A stretch of 64,000 bases of DNA, taken from NCBI GenBank assembly GCA_030280995.1, contig JASXTE010000002.1, positions 22,340,683 to 22,404,682 of the forward strand, given 5' to 3'. Source of the stretch: Hemileia vastatrix. Taxonomy: Eukaryota > Basidiomycota > Pucciniomycetes > Pucciniales > Zaghouaniaceae. Positions 1 to 9,546 of the stretch are shown here, piece after piece (within the stretch, counting starts at the first letter, position 1; each line of letters starts with the position of its first letter). The position numbers and the translations under genes are program-made. The notes beneath the pieces were generated by a model, which was given only the letters and a program-made list of their open reading frames with translations, did no database searches and was not told the origin of the DNA.

Positions 1-161
1 TCTTCTTTTTATATCCGCCAATTATTGTTTCTTTCTCCGGGTCTTCTTTTATAAATTCTTATTTTGTAAGTTTCCTTTTTCTTTTTTCCTTTGTTTTTTT
101 CTTTCACTAATCTTTTTCTTTTCTTTTTCAGTGTTCTTTCCTCTCAACTCAACCTCCATCC

Positions 162-383
162 ATGGTGTTCATCAAGTACAACCCCCAATTGAAGGTCAAG
201 GCTGTCAATGCCGCTATTGATGGAGAAAGCTTATCTGTAATAAATTTAAAAAATGCCTCAAAAATTCATTGAAACTCTCTATATTTTTGGTTGAAGCTCT
301 ACCACAGCACAAGAGCTGTGGTTACTGACCCATCAACTTACCTCAAACGTGGCCAACCATTCAAGCTTGATGATGAACAACGC
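162..383 (+). pseudogene. DDE transposase, 5' exons (gene split by gypsy A)
   Basis: These are the first exons of a Tc1/mariner-like cut-and-paste transposase gene whose remainder lies at 13642-14520. The ATG at 162 opens a 25-codon exon (162-236). A 60 nt intron (237-296, GTAA...AAG) follows, then an exon (297-383) that ends exactly at the left LTR of gypsy A. The second exon reads through ...RGQPFKLDDEQR, and the downstream half resumes in the same frame after the target-site duplication, so the two pieces were one gene. The N-terminal residues would lie in the DNA-binding region, although I see no clear helix-turn-helix signature in this short piece. The AAG acceptor is less usual than CAG or TAG. 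The family call rests on the downstream half. Confidence 0.7.
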
Positions 384-1476
384 TGTGGTTTTCCAACATT
401 GGCAGGGGCCTTTGTTGTGTGATTTGGCGCTGTTTGTGCATGTCTTAATTGACATCTGTTAAGGAATTTGGTATTTTTCTGGTTTTATTCCGTGGATATT
501 GGGTCTGCTGGTATGTGGGTACTATCATTGGATAGCCCTGGTTTTTCTCTATATTTTATGTCTTGAAGACATTTTTCATGTTCTGAGTTTTAAGGGGTCA
601 TTTCCTCATTTTTCATTTATAAAAGATTGCTGTTTAATTTTGTTTTTCGTGTTTTACGGGCTAACATTAGGTCTTAGGGTTAAGTGCTTAGTACCATTTG
701 ATAGAGCTAATTTTTCTCTATATTTCATGTCTCAATGTTGTTATAGTGAAATTCCGTGTTTTAAAGGTTTTAGTAGTTGTAGCTAATTTTTCTAAGTAGA
801 TTAGTGGTTTTTATTGGTTTTCTGGCTTCAGGGAGGCCGGGCCGCTTCAGGCGGCATCTCCGACATCGGGCGGCCCGCCCGCCTCTGTTTTAGGAGGTTA
901 GGGAGCGCTCCAGGAGGTTTTTTATGCAATTTGGCAGGTACAGGCGCCAGATTGGTGGGTGCGCATGGGCTCTTAGTTAGTGGTCTGTGTGTACATAGTG
1001 AAAAAGACAGTTTGGGGCAACCTTAATCATCATACAACCATCCGGAGGTGATATCATTGTTCCTCACTCAGTTTTCACTGTTTTCTGGCCACAATTGGCT
1101 GTGTTTGTTGCAAGTGAGTTCTTCATTTAACTTAACTTTGGCAACTGTTTTCTCTGTTATAGTCTTGCAAGCTATAGCAAGTATTATTGCTGTCTCTGGT
1201 GTGGATTTGCAGCCTACATCAAGTATCTTTGCTGTCTCTGGTGTGGACTTTGTTCTACATTTCAGTTCTTTGGTCTGTTAGTCTATCTGGTGACTACTTT
1301 CTTGGCTCATCAAGCAGTCAAGTGTGTTTAAAAGGGGTCTTTAGCAAAACAGGAACCAACTTACTTTAGCAAGTAAATCTCACTCTATTTTTCTAAAGGG
1401 ACAGGGGATTTTCTCTCTGGTTTTTCTCCAACACCCTTGGTCAAGGCCTATAGCTAGTACTATAGGATTGTCTACA
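384..1476 (+). repeat. 5' LTR of gypsy A
   Basis: This is a direct repeat of 12548-13641. It contains a GC-rich island with a strong inverted repeat: 838-845 pairs with 870-877, extended by 833-837 with 881-885. It also contains two tandem units of a CTGTCTCTGGTGTGGA-type motif near 1188-1250. Short ORFs inside the LTR (for example 499-786) recur in the other copy only because the LTR is duplicated, and they show no domain. Confidence 0.93.
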
Positions 1477-1480
1477 TTTC

Positions 1481-1497
1481 TGGCACCCAACGTGGGG
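1481..1497 (+). promoter_or_regulatory. Primer binding site of gypsy A
   Basis: TGGCACCCAACGTGGGG lies 4 nt after the 5' LTR. It starts with TGG, complementary to the CCA end of a tRNA, which is the usual position for a minus-strand primer site. I did not assign the tRNA species. Confidence 0.7.
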
Positions 1498-1546
1498 TAG
1501 AACTTGCTAGTTCTTTTGAATCTCTGTTTGCTTTGGTTGGCTCTTT

Positions 1547-3949
1547 TTGGTGTTTTGGACTGGAGGAATGGCTTCTGGTTCTGCTATTCCTGTGGTGACA
1601 GTCAGTGGGGGGGATGGTCCTCCTTCTGTGATGGTTAGGGAGTGTGTGAGGATTAAAACTTGGGATGGTACCAAGTTTAATGGGGAGGATGTCAAGTGGT
1701 TTCTAGAGAAGTATGAAACTGCTGCTGGAGTGGATGGTGCTTCCTACCTGGACATGGTGAAGCAGATTATCTTCTTCATTGGTGATAGGTCAGTGGAGAA
1801 GGAGATTGTGGCCATGTCTGGCTACAAGAAGAGGGATTGGAAATTGCTGTGTAGGGAGATGGTGGATAGATGGGGTGTCAGGTTCACTATGGTGGATCTG
1901 AACAAGGTTGTCAGTGAATGGAAATCTTATGGTGGTGTTGGTAACTTACATAGTTACAGGAAGTTTCTGCTACAGTTTGATCCTGTGGTGGAATATTTGG
2001 TGGAAGTGGAGGAGCTGGCACATGAAAATGCTGCCAAGGATGTTTTTTGGTCTGCCCTGGCTAGAGATGTCAGGATGGATGTGTTGAAGGAGTTGTCAAG
2101 AAAGGAGTTGATGAAGACTCTTTCTAATGGGGACCAGAAGTTGCCTGCCTTGGATCAGGTGAAGGAGGCTGTTGAGGCCCATTTGAAGTTATTGGCTGTG
2201 GACACCTATCAGGAGGGGTGTGCCAAGTATGTCAGCAAAGTCAGTGAGGCTTTGGCTGAAGAGGAAGTTAGGGAGAAGAAGGAGGAGAAGAATTTGGTGC
2301 AGGTTCCCAAACAGGAGAGGGACCCAATGGTGGAGCAGTTGGCTGATCTGACAAAACAGCTGCACATTTTTGTCCAGGAGGCCAAGAAGGTTAATAAGGC
2401 ACCTTCTCAGCCAAGAGATTTTGAAAGGAGGGCTGGTAGGAGTGATCCTTGGGTTTGCTCTTATTTCAGTAGGAGGGGGCACAGGTCCAATGATTGTTGG
2501 GCACTGAACAGAGATGTGTCTGAAGGAAAAGTGGAGTTTGATGGCAGGGTTTTTAAGTTCCCTGACGGTTCTTTTGTGAAGCCCAGTGAGGGGCAGGCTC
2601 CTGTTGATTTGGTCAGGAGAAGGGGTGGTCTCAATCAAAGAAGGCCAAGGTTTGAGGAGATTCCTGATCAGGGGAAGTCTTCTGTTAAGGTAGATGAGGA
2701 CGTCAAGGGAAAGAGGAAGGAGGTCAATAAGGTCTCTTTTTCTACTTCTTTTGGTGGTTTGGAGTTTTATTCTTGTGGTGGACAGTCAAGTGGTGAATTC
2801 TTGGCTGGTGTTTATGATGTGGAAGCAGGGAAGGTGGGTAGGCCTAAGAGCAGTTCTCAGGCCCAACCAAAGCCAAACGCTTCAAAGGGTGATCCTAAGC
2901 TGAGTGCAGCTAGGAAGAGGTACAGCAAAGAGGAGCTGTACAAGATGCAGAAGGGTATGGCTGACATGGGCCCCCCTAGTTTTGGTGCATTGGACCTGAA
3001 TGGTGAGCCAATGCCAATGGAGGTGGATTCTGACTCTGAGGAGGATGTCCCTTTGGCTTCATTGCCAAAGCCTGTTGGAGTCAGAGGTTCTGGTGAGGGA
3101 TCTGGTTTGGTTCCTGTTAATGGTAAATCTGTTGGTGGTGCTGGTCCTCAAGAATCTTCTAGGACCAAGGTGGTGAAGCAAAGAGCTCACTTTGAGAGGC
3201 CAGTAGTGTCTGGTCAAGTTAATGTTATGGACTCTGTCCTGGAAAGGATGAATCAGGGTCAGGTTTCCCTATCTTATGGGGAATTGTATGCTATCAGCCC
3301 AGGGTTGGCTGATAGGCAGAAGAAGTTGTTGACCAGGAGAAGGGTTTCTTCTGGTGAGGTAGAATACATTTGTGATTCTGCTGAAAAGTTTGGTGAGGGG
3401 TTGGAAACTCATTTTTCTGCTCCTCTGGGATATGTCAATGTCACTCTGAATGGCAGGGAGGCAAGGGCATTGGTGGATTCAGGTTCTCAGATAAACCTGA
3501 TTTCTTTGTTTGAGGCAACTCATATGGGCCTCCCCATCAAAACTGGTATTGGTGGGAATTTGAGAGGGATCGGTGGCCATTTCACTGAATTGGTTGGAAC
3601 TTCAGAGTTTGTGAAGTTAGATGTTGGAGGAGCCTCAGGGAAGGTTCATTTTTACATTGCTAAAGGTAATGTAAAAGCAGTTTTGGGTGGGCCATTCTTG
3701 ATGGATTTTCAGGCAAGAATTGGTTATCAATTTGATTTGGGAATCAGTTTGGAGTTGACTGGTGAAGACAAAAGGAGGCTTCACATGAGGTTATCATCCC
3801 CTGGAGAGGATGGTTGGGAGACTAGGCCTGGTTTATCTTCAATGTGCCAGTGCATGGACTGCTGCAGGAGAAGGAAGGAAGTGGGTGCTGCCTCTGGTTT
3901 TTTGGATTGCGACTCAGGCTCTATTGAGAGTCTGTCTTTTTTAGAGTAA
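1547..3949 (+). CDS. Gag with C-terminal aspartic protease, gypsy A
   Basis: This 800-residue ORF encodes the structural Gag protein fused to a retroviral-type protease. Residues 40-200 form a helical capsid-like region with the DVKWFLEKYE and YRKFL motifs typical of fungal gypsy Gag. A nucleocapsid knuckle follows around residues 303-316, reading CSYFSRRGHRSNDC, where the second cysteine of CX2CX4HX4C is replaced by phenylalanine, so zinc binding is probably impaired in this copy. A low-complexity acidic and basic linker leads to the protease motif ALVDSGSQINLIS near residue 640. The ORF stops at 3949, and Pol continues later in the same frame. Translation could start at 1547 or at the second ATG at 1568. 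Confidence 0.85.
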   Translation: MVFWTGGMASGSAIPVVTVSGGDGPPSVMVRECVRIKTWDGTKFNGEDVKWFLEKYETAAGVDGASYLDMVKQIIFFIGDRSVEKEIVAMSGYKKRDWKLLCREMVDRWGVRFTMVDLNKVVSEWKSYGGVGNLHSYRKFLLQFDPVVEYLVEVEELAHENAAKDVFWSALARDVRMDVLKELSRKELMKTLSNGDQKLPALDQVKEAVEAHLKLLAVDTYQEGCAKYVSKVSEALAEEEVREKKEEKNLVQVPKQERDPMVEQLADLTKQLHIFVQEAKKVNKAPSQPRDFERRAGRSDPWVCSYFSRRGHRSNDCWALNRDVSEGKVEFDGRVFKFPDGSFVKPSEGQAPVDLVRRRGGLNQRRPRFEEIPDQGKSSVKVDEDVKGKRKEVNKVSFSTSFGGLEFYSCGGQSSGEFLAGVYDVEAGKVGRPKSSSQAQPKPNASKGDPKLSAARKRYSKEELYKMQKGMADMGPPSFGALDLNGEPMPMEVDSDSEEDVPLASLPKPVGVRGSGEGSGLVPVNGKSVGGAGPQESSRTKVVKQRAHFERPVVSGQVNVMDSVLERMNQGQVSLSYGELYAISPGLADRQKKLLTRRRVSSGEVEYICDSAEKFGEGLETHFSAPLGYVNVTLNGREARALVDSGSQINLISLFEATHMGLPIKTGIGGNLRGIGGHFTELVGTSEFVKLDVGGASGKVHFYIAKGNVKAVLGGPFLMDFQARIGYQFDLGISLELTGEDKRRLHMRLSSPGEDGWETRPGLSSMCQCMDCCRRRKEVGAASGFLDCDSGSIESLSFLE

Positions 3950-4300
3950 TGAGGGCTGATCACCCTAGTGCTACAACCTCTCCCCAAGATGAGGAAATCC
4001 CAGGTTGTAGTAGGTCAGCTCCCTTGGAGATATACCAAGTGGATTTTCAACTTTCTCTTTTTAATGTTTCTCTTCTCTGAAAGTATTCATCAAGTTTTTT
4101 ATCAAGTCTCTGTTCTCTCTCAAGATTCTTAATTATTTTTATTTCAAGTTCAAAGAAGAAGATTGGTTATATATCTTTATTGAAAGATATGCGGAAAAGT
4201 TTTGGGGTGGTGAGATTGGGGTAGGACAGAAGAAAACTCAAGAAAAGAAGATAAAAATTTCAAGATAATTCATGAAAATCAAGAAAAAAATCTGAAGATA
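3950..4300 (+). other. Gag-pol junction of gypsy A, no open frame
   Basis: This spacer holds several stops in the gag-pol frame. A segment near 4190-4230 (GCGGAAAAGTTTTGG...) is repeated at about 4527-4560 inside the next ORF, so a local duplication may have contributed to the disruption. I see no separate gene here. Confidence 0.5.
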
Positions 4301-7300
4301 ATGAAGAAAGAAGATGCAAAATATTTTTGTGAAGATTGTCAAGATCTATTTTTGGGCCTCCAGCATGAGGTTAAACTGCAGAAAATTTTGAAGAAAGAAG
4401 ATCATCAAGATCAATTTTTGGACCTCCAGCATGAGGATAAACTGCACAATTTTAGAAGATGTGATTCAGAAGATGAATCAAGATTTGAAGATTTGGAAGT
4501 TGGAAGTGAGGATGAAGATGTGGAATTGCGGAAAAGTTTTGGAGTGGTGAGGTTGAGGTGTAAAAGTAAGTCCTCCCAATTGTGCACCGCTAGGGTTTCT
4601 TCTACACCTTTTGAAAAAATTACCTTGGCCACACATGTGAGCAATGGGGAAACCCTTGGTTTTTGTTCCAGGTCTGGTGGTGAAGATTTCCTGAAGATCC
4701 CTCAAGTTGAGGGTGGAGCGGAAAAGTATAAGAAGGTAGCGCAGAAGATTAGGCCTGTCAATGAGCCTATGCCTGTGGGTTTTAATCCGCCTTTGAAAAG
4801 ACCTCCTTTGTCAAGAGATCCGTACTGTACTCCTTTGGTGAAGAATCCTCCAGAATTTGTAGAGACGGCTAGGGTGACCGTGGAAAGATTGAAAGTTGTT
4901 AATTTTGGTCCTGATGGGTGGTTGTCTGAGGAAGAAAAGAAGTTGTTGTTGCACGTTATTGTGCTAAGGGAAAAAGCGGTGGCATTTGTTGAGGAGGAAA
5001 GGGGTGTATTGAAGCACTCTTATGGGGAACCTTACTTGATTCCTGTTGTTTGTCATGAACCTTGGCAAATCAAACCTATTCCGATTCCAGCCACCATTTG
5101 AGAGGATTTTGTAGAGATTGTTAGGGAAAGAGTCAGGACTGGGTTATATGAACAATCAACATCCAGTTACTCAAGTCCGGTGTTCTGTGTAAAGAAGCAG
5201 AATGGAAAGTTGAGGGTGGTTCATGATCTTAGAGCCTTGAATAGAGTCACTATCAAGGACGCTGGTATGCCGCCAAGTGCAGAGGATTTTGTTGAAGCTT
5301 TTGCTGGAAGGGTGTGTTATGGTTTGGGTGATATTATGGGTGGTTATGATGAGAGGGAACTCCATACGGATTGAAGGCCTCTCACAACTTTTGAGACTCC
5401 TTTGGGAAGATTTCAGCTCACTAGGTTGCCTCAAGGAGCAACTAATTTGGTGGCAGTTTATCAAGCATAGATGGCTTGGATTTTGCAGGATGAGGTTCCT
5501 ACTCATGCTGGTATTTTTATTGATGATGGTGGAATTAAAGGACAATCCACTGATTATGGTAATGAGGTGTTATCGGAGAACCCTGGAATAAGGAGGTTTG
5601 TGTGGGAATATGCAATAACTCTAGAGAGAGTGTTGTTCAGGATTGAAGAGGCTGGTTTGACCATTTCAGGGTCAAAATTCTGTTGTTGTGTTCCTGATTT
5701 GGAAATTCTGGGTCATGTGGTATGTAAAGAGGGAAGGATTATGGCGAAGAAGAAGATTAATAAAATTCAGGCATGGCCAAGGCCTAAAAATACTACTGAA
5801 TTCAGAGGATTTTTGGGTGTATGTGTATATGTCAGGATTTTCATTAAGGATTTTTCTTTGTTGGCTTCACCTTTAAGAAGGTTGACCAGAAAAGATGCAG
5901 ATTGGGAATGGACGGAAAAGTGTGAAGAGGCTTTTCAGAAGCTGAAAAAGGTTGTTGGTGAAGATATAATTCTTCACAAGTTGGATTATTGTGTTGGTGC
6001 TGGAAAGATTTATCTGGCAGTGGACTCAAGTTATATTGCTGCTGGTGCTGTTTTGTCTCAGGAGGATAAGACTGGCACTACGCAATATAGGGGGTGGACT
6101 TGCTAGCAAGTCCTCAACCTGAACTCAGATGGAACTCAGATGGAACTCAGACTGAACTCATACTGAACCCATACTGAACTCTACTTGAACACCCACCTAA
6201 AACTGTTCTTCTGAGTGGTGTTCATTCCTGATTGTATGGCTCCTTTATCAATAGCTCAATGTGTGTTCAATCTATGGTGAGTTTGGGTCCAAGGTTGCGG
6301 ACTTGCTAGCAAGTCCGCCCCCCATATTGTGTGGTGTGGGAGGGTCAGGCCAGTAAGGTATGAGTCTGTGGTGTTTAATGAGGTGGAATCTAGGTATTCT
6401 CAACCTAAGTTGGAATTGTGTGGCGTAGCTAAAATTTTAAAGAAGCTACAGATGGTTTTGTGGGGGCAGCATTTTGAGCTGCAGGTGGATGCAAAATCTT
6501 TGGTTCAGATGATCAATACACCTAGTCTTCCAAATGCTCCAATGACTAGGTGGGTGGCATTTATTCAACATTTTTCTTTTGACCTGGTACACAAACCAGG
6601 TAAAACTTTTACTATGCCTGATGGATTATCAAGGAGGCCACCTACAGATGAGGATTCTGATTCTGAAGAGTTTGAAGAAGATGTTCCAGTGATTAGGGCC
6701 AGCACAAAGGGTGCTGAGGATTTTTCTTTCCTCCCCCATGAGGCTAAACTGGATGATTGTTCTGACCTCCCCCAAGAGGCTAAACTGGCTGGATCTGATC
6801 TTGATTCTGGTGATCAGGATGTTTTTGTTGATGAAGATGGAGTTGTTGTTTGGGACAGCTCAAAATTGGAAAAGGGTGTTTTTGTTAGTGAACTGGATTC
6901 TCACAAGGTTCAGTGGAAGGAGAAGGACGTGCCAAAATTTAAGGATTGGTGTCCTGGTTGGGCTGCTCAATTGGCTCATGTTCACACTGGTGATTTTGAT
7001 GACAGAGTTTTACCCTTGGATGTTGTTTTGTTGGATTTTGAAGATGAGACCTGGGGTCAGTCTGGGTTTTATTTTATCCTGGTGGAATATCTGTTGACCT
7101 TGGAGAGGCCAGATAGTTGTGATGATGATACTTGGTTGGCAATCAAGAAGAAGAGTCCTGGATTTTATGTGTCAGGAAGGCGCTTGATGAGAAGGAGACA
7201 TCCTAATCCTCAAGTGGTGGTGACTCAGAAGAAGGGTCAAGAATTGGTTTTGAAGTCTTTGCATGAAGACCTTGGTCATAGAGGCTTTGGGGAGACTTAT

Positions 7301-8320
7301 AGAAGAGTAGCAGACAGATTTTGGTGGCCGGGTATGAATTTGGCTGTGCAGGGTTGGGTTCAATCTTGTGAAGAATGTCAAAGAAGAAGTCACTTGAAAC
7401 CTAAAGAGGTGGGCCGTGCTACTGGTGAATCAACTGTTTTTGGAAGGTTCAGTCTGGATGCTGTCCATATTAAAGAGGGCAGGTATATATACTTGATTGT
7501 TGCTAGGGATGATTTGTCTGGTTGGGTTGAGGCAGTGCCTCTGGTTAATTTTACTGCCAAGAATGTGGAAGAGTTTTTGAAGGAGTGGATTTATAGGTAT
7601 GGGTTGATGAAGTTGGTGACTGTTGATGGTGGGCCAGAGTTTGGTGCCGAATTTAAAGATGCTGTGGCTAGTGTTGGTTCTAGGGTTAGAGTGGCTACAC
7701 CGTATTATCCTGAAGCTGAAGGCATGGTTGAAAGAGGCTATCAAGTTATCAAGAATGCTTTGGTGAAGATGTGCGGAGATAGTGCTGAAAAGTGGAGGCA
7801 TTATTTACCCTTGGTTTTATTTGCTGATAGAGTCACTGTGAAGAGGACAACTGGCTATTCTCCTTATGAGCTAATGTTTGGTCAAAAAGCTGTTCTACCA
7901 GTGGACTTGGAAGCTGTCTCTTATCTTGGAATTGATTGGGATGACGTGCACTCAACAGAAGATTTGCTCTGTGCCAGGATGCAACAGTTGTAATGTAGAG
8001 AGGAATGTCAGGAGAAGGCATACTCTAGAATGATGAAGATTAGGAATCAATCAGTCAGGTACTGGGACAAGAAGTTAGCTCATAGACTCAGGAATCCCTT
8101 GAAACCTGGTTGTCTGGTTTTGGTGTATAATAGAAGTTTGGAGAGTCAGTGGGGCAAAATGTTTTCTGACAGATGGAATGGACCTTACAGAGTCAGATCT
8201 CAGGCGTCTGGAGGTTCTTATGTTTTGGAAGAGTTGGATGGTGCAGTCTTGAAAAAGAGGGTGGCTGCAGACCAAGTGAAGAGTTTTTATCCCAGAGGCA
8301 CTAGGCATGAAGAAGATTAA
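4301..8320 (+). pseudogene. Pol polyprotein of gypsy A (RT, RNase H, integrase), broken
   Basis: Pieces 4301-5101, 5180-5374, 5471-6106, 6329-7993 and 8030-8320 all lie in one frame. They encode a linker and an RT N-terminus, the RT palm with FIDD (near 5515-5530), RNase H (AVDSSY near 6020, then ESRYSQPKLEL after the MITE), an integrase zinc region (HEDLGHRGFGETYRRV...CEECQ near 7260-7380), catalytic integrase with D...D...E (near 7458, 7627 and 7720), and a basic C-terminal domain ending at 8320. Breaks are TGA at 5099-5101, TGA at 5372-5374, TAG at about 5468, TAA at 7991-7993 and the MITE at 6076-6336. Two of the stops fit C-to-T change (CGA to TGA, CAG to TAG). MITE plus duplicated TGG is 264 nt, a multiple of three, which keeps the frame. 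Confidence 0.88.
6076..6336. mobile_element. CACTA-type MITE, copy 1 (261 bp)
   Basis: This is a non-autonomous element with about 38 bp inverted termini beginning CACTACGCAATATAGGGGG on the left and CACCACACAATATGG (reverse complement) on the right. Each terminus ends in the palindromic GGACTTGCTAGCAAGTCC. The 3 bp target duplication is TGG (6073-6075, 6337-6339). Removing the element and one TGG rejoins the RNase H reading frame of gypsy A. CACTA ends with a 3 bp duplication point to the CMC/EnSpm superfamily. Subterminal direct repeats of the type TGAACTCAGAT resemble the transposase-binding arrays of that group. Confidence 0.88.
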
Positions 8321-8408
8321 CTCCACAATGAGGATAAACTACGGACCATTCTTTAATTTTGGTTTTTTTGTGGTGATGCTATGCATCTGTTTGTTGGAAA
8401 CTTTTGTT

Positions 8409-8510
8409 AGAGGGTACCCATGGGTGGGGCTTCTAGATTTGATCTTGGCAAGTGTAGGGGTGACTGATGGGCTGGCTGCTCTATCAACAGTTACCCCAGA
8501 TTGTCTGTTT
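8409..8510 (+). repeat. GGGGTAACTG hairpin module, copy 1
   Basis: The stem is GGGGTGACTG (8457-8466) with CAGTTACCCC (8488-8497); the single mismatch is a G-U pair in RNA. The loop carries GCTGGCTGCTCT, shared with copy 2. A GGGTACCC palindrome lies 40 nt upstream. Other copies are at 8668-8765 and 11555-11655. Confidence 0.7.
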
Positions 8511-8667
8511 CCAACCCTTTCTCTTAATTTGGTTGAACCCTAGTATTGGTTTCTTTTCACAGGTTTTAGTCCTCTATGACTTTAAACTGGAAATTCCTTT
8601 GGTTTTCATGTGCTGGTCTCTTCACTCTTATTGGTTTTGGTTTTTTTGTGTTGGACGTTGTGTTTTT

Positions 8668-8765
8668 GTTAGAAGGTACCCAGGGGGGGCTTCTGGATTT
8701 TATTTTGGCAAGTGTGGGGGTAACTGATGAGCTGGCTGCTCTGTAGAACAGTTACCCCAGAATGT
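8668..8765 (+). repeat. GGGGTAACTG hairpin module, copy 2
   Basis: The stem is a perfect 10 bp: GGGGTAACTG (8717-8726) with CAGTTACCCC (8749-8758). The loop again carries GCTGGCTGCTCT, and GGTACC lies upstream. Confidence 0.7.
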
Positions 8766-9132
8766 CTGTCTCAAGTCTTTTGTTTTTTCCTAGTTGAATT
8801 CTAGTTCTGTTGTTTATTATTCAGGTTTTAAGTCCGCTATGACTTTAAACTGGTTTGAGACGGGCTTCTTTATCTTTGGTTCTTTCATATTGGTGGTGGA
8901 TCACTGGTGGTCTCCCATCATTTTTACTTATTGGAGGGAGCCCACCCAGTGATCATTTCTATGGACCGGACTTTCCCTTATTGGACAATTTATGGAGCTG
9001 GTCTTTCTTTGATTTTTGCAGTTATGTTTTTGCTATATAGTAGTTTTAGATTATTTTCTTTTTTCTCTTTTTTTCTTTTAATTTTTTTATGGGGGTTGTT
9101 TAGAATTATAAAATCAAAAATATAGGGTTTTA

Positions 9133-9202
9133 CCACATCAGGGTCACCTGGATGTGGGCAAGCATTGGTGAGGAAAGGCTCATCAATTGGCCGGGCAATG
9201 CT
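9133..9202 (+). repeat. Double-hairpin module, copy 1
   Basis: Two adjacent stems: CCACATC (9133-9139) with GATGTGG (9151-9157), then AGCATTG (9161-9167) with CAATGCT (9196-9202). The second loop contains GCTCATCAATTGGC, which is conserved in copy 2. Confidence 0.65.
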
Positions 9203-9330
9203 ATTTTCTTATTTTTAATTATTATTTATTTCATGTGTTTCTGTGTTTCATTATTTTTTATTATTTTCTGAATTTCTAAATTTTTTGAATTTTGTTTTCT
9301 GTTAACCATTTAAAAGAATTAATTGTGTAT

Positions 9331-9400
9331 CCACATCAAGGTGCACTTGGATGTGGGTAAGGTATCAGGGGATCAGCTCATCAATTGGCTGGGGGATACC
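9331..9400 (+). repeat. Double-hairpin module, copy 2
   Basis: The first stem is the same as in copy 1: CCACATC (9331-9337) with GATGTGG (9350-9356). The second stem is GGTATC (9361-9366) with GATACC (9395-9400). Both sides of this stem changed relative to copy 1, while the loop GCTCATCAATTGGC is kept. Confidence 0.65.
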
Positions 9401-9546
9401 ATTTTACTTATTTTTTTTATATTTTATTTTATTTCATTTATGTTATTACATTTCAGTTTATTTATTAATTTTTAATTTTAGTATATTAGTAGATACAAAG
9501 CATTAAAAATAAAAAAAAATTCTGAAATTATTTTTTATTATTTGTT

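Noticed and set aside
499..786. 95-codon ORF in the gypsy A LTR, repeated at 12663-12950
   Set aside because: It recurs only because the LTR is duplicated. It has no domain and the surrounding LTR has no coding signature.
2189..2638. 149-codon minus-strand ORF across gag of gypsy A
   Set aside because: It is antisense to a clear Gag coding region, with no motif; its composition is that of a frame shadow.
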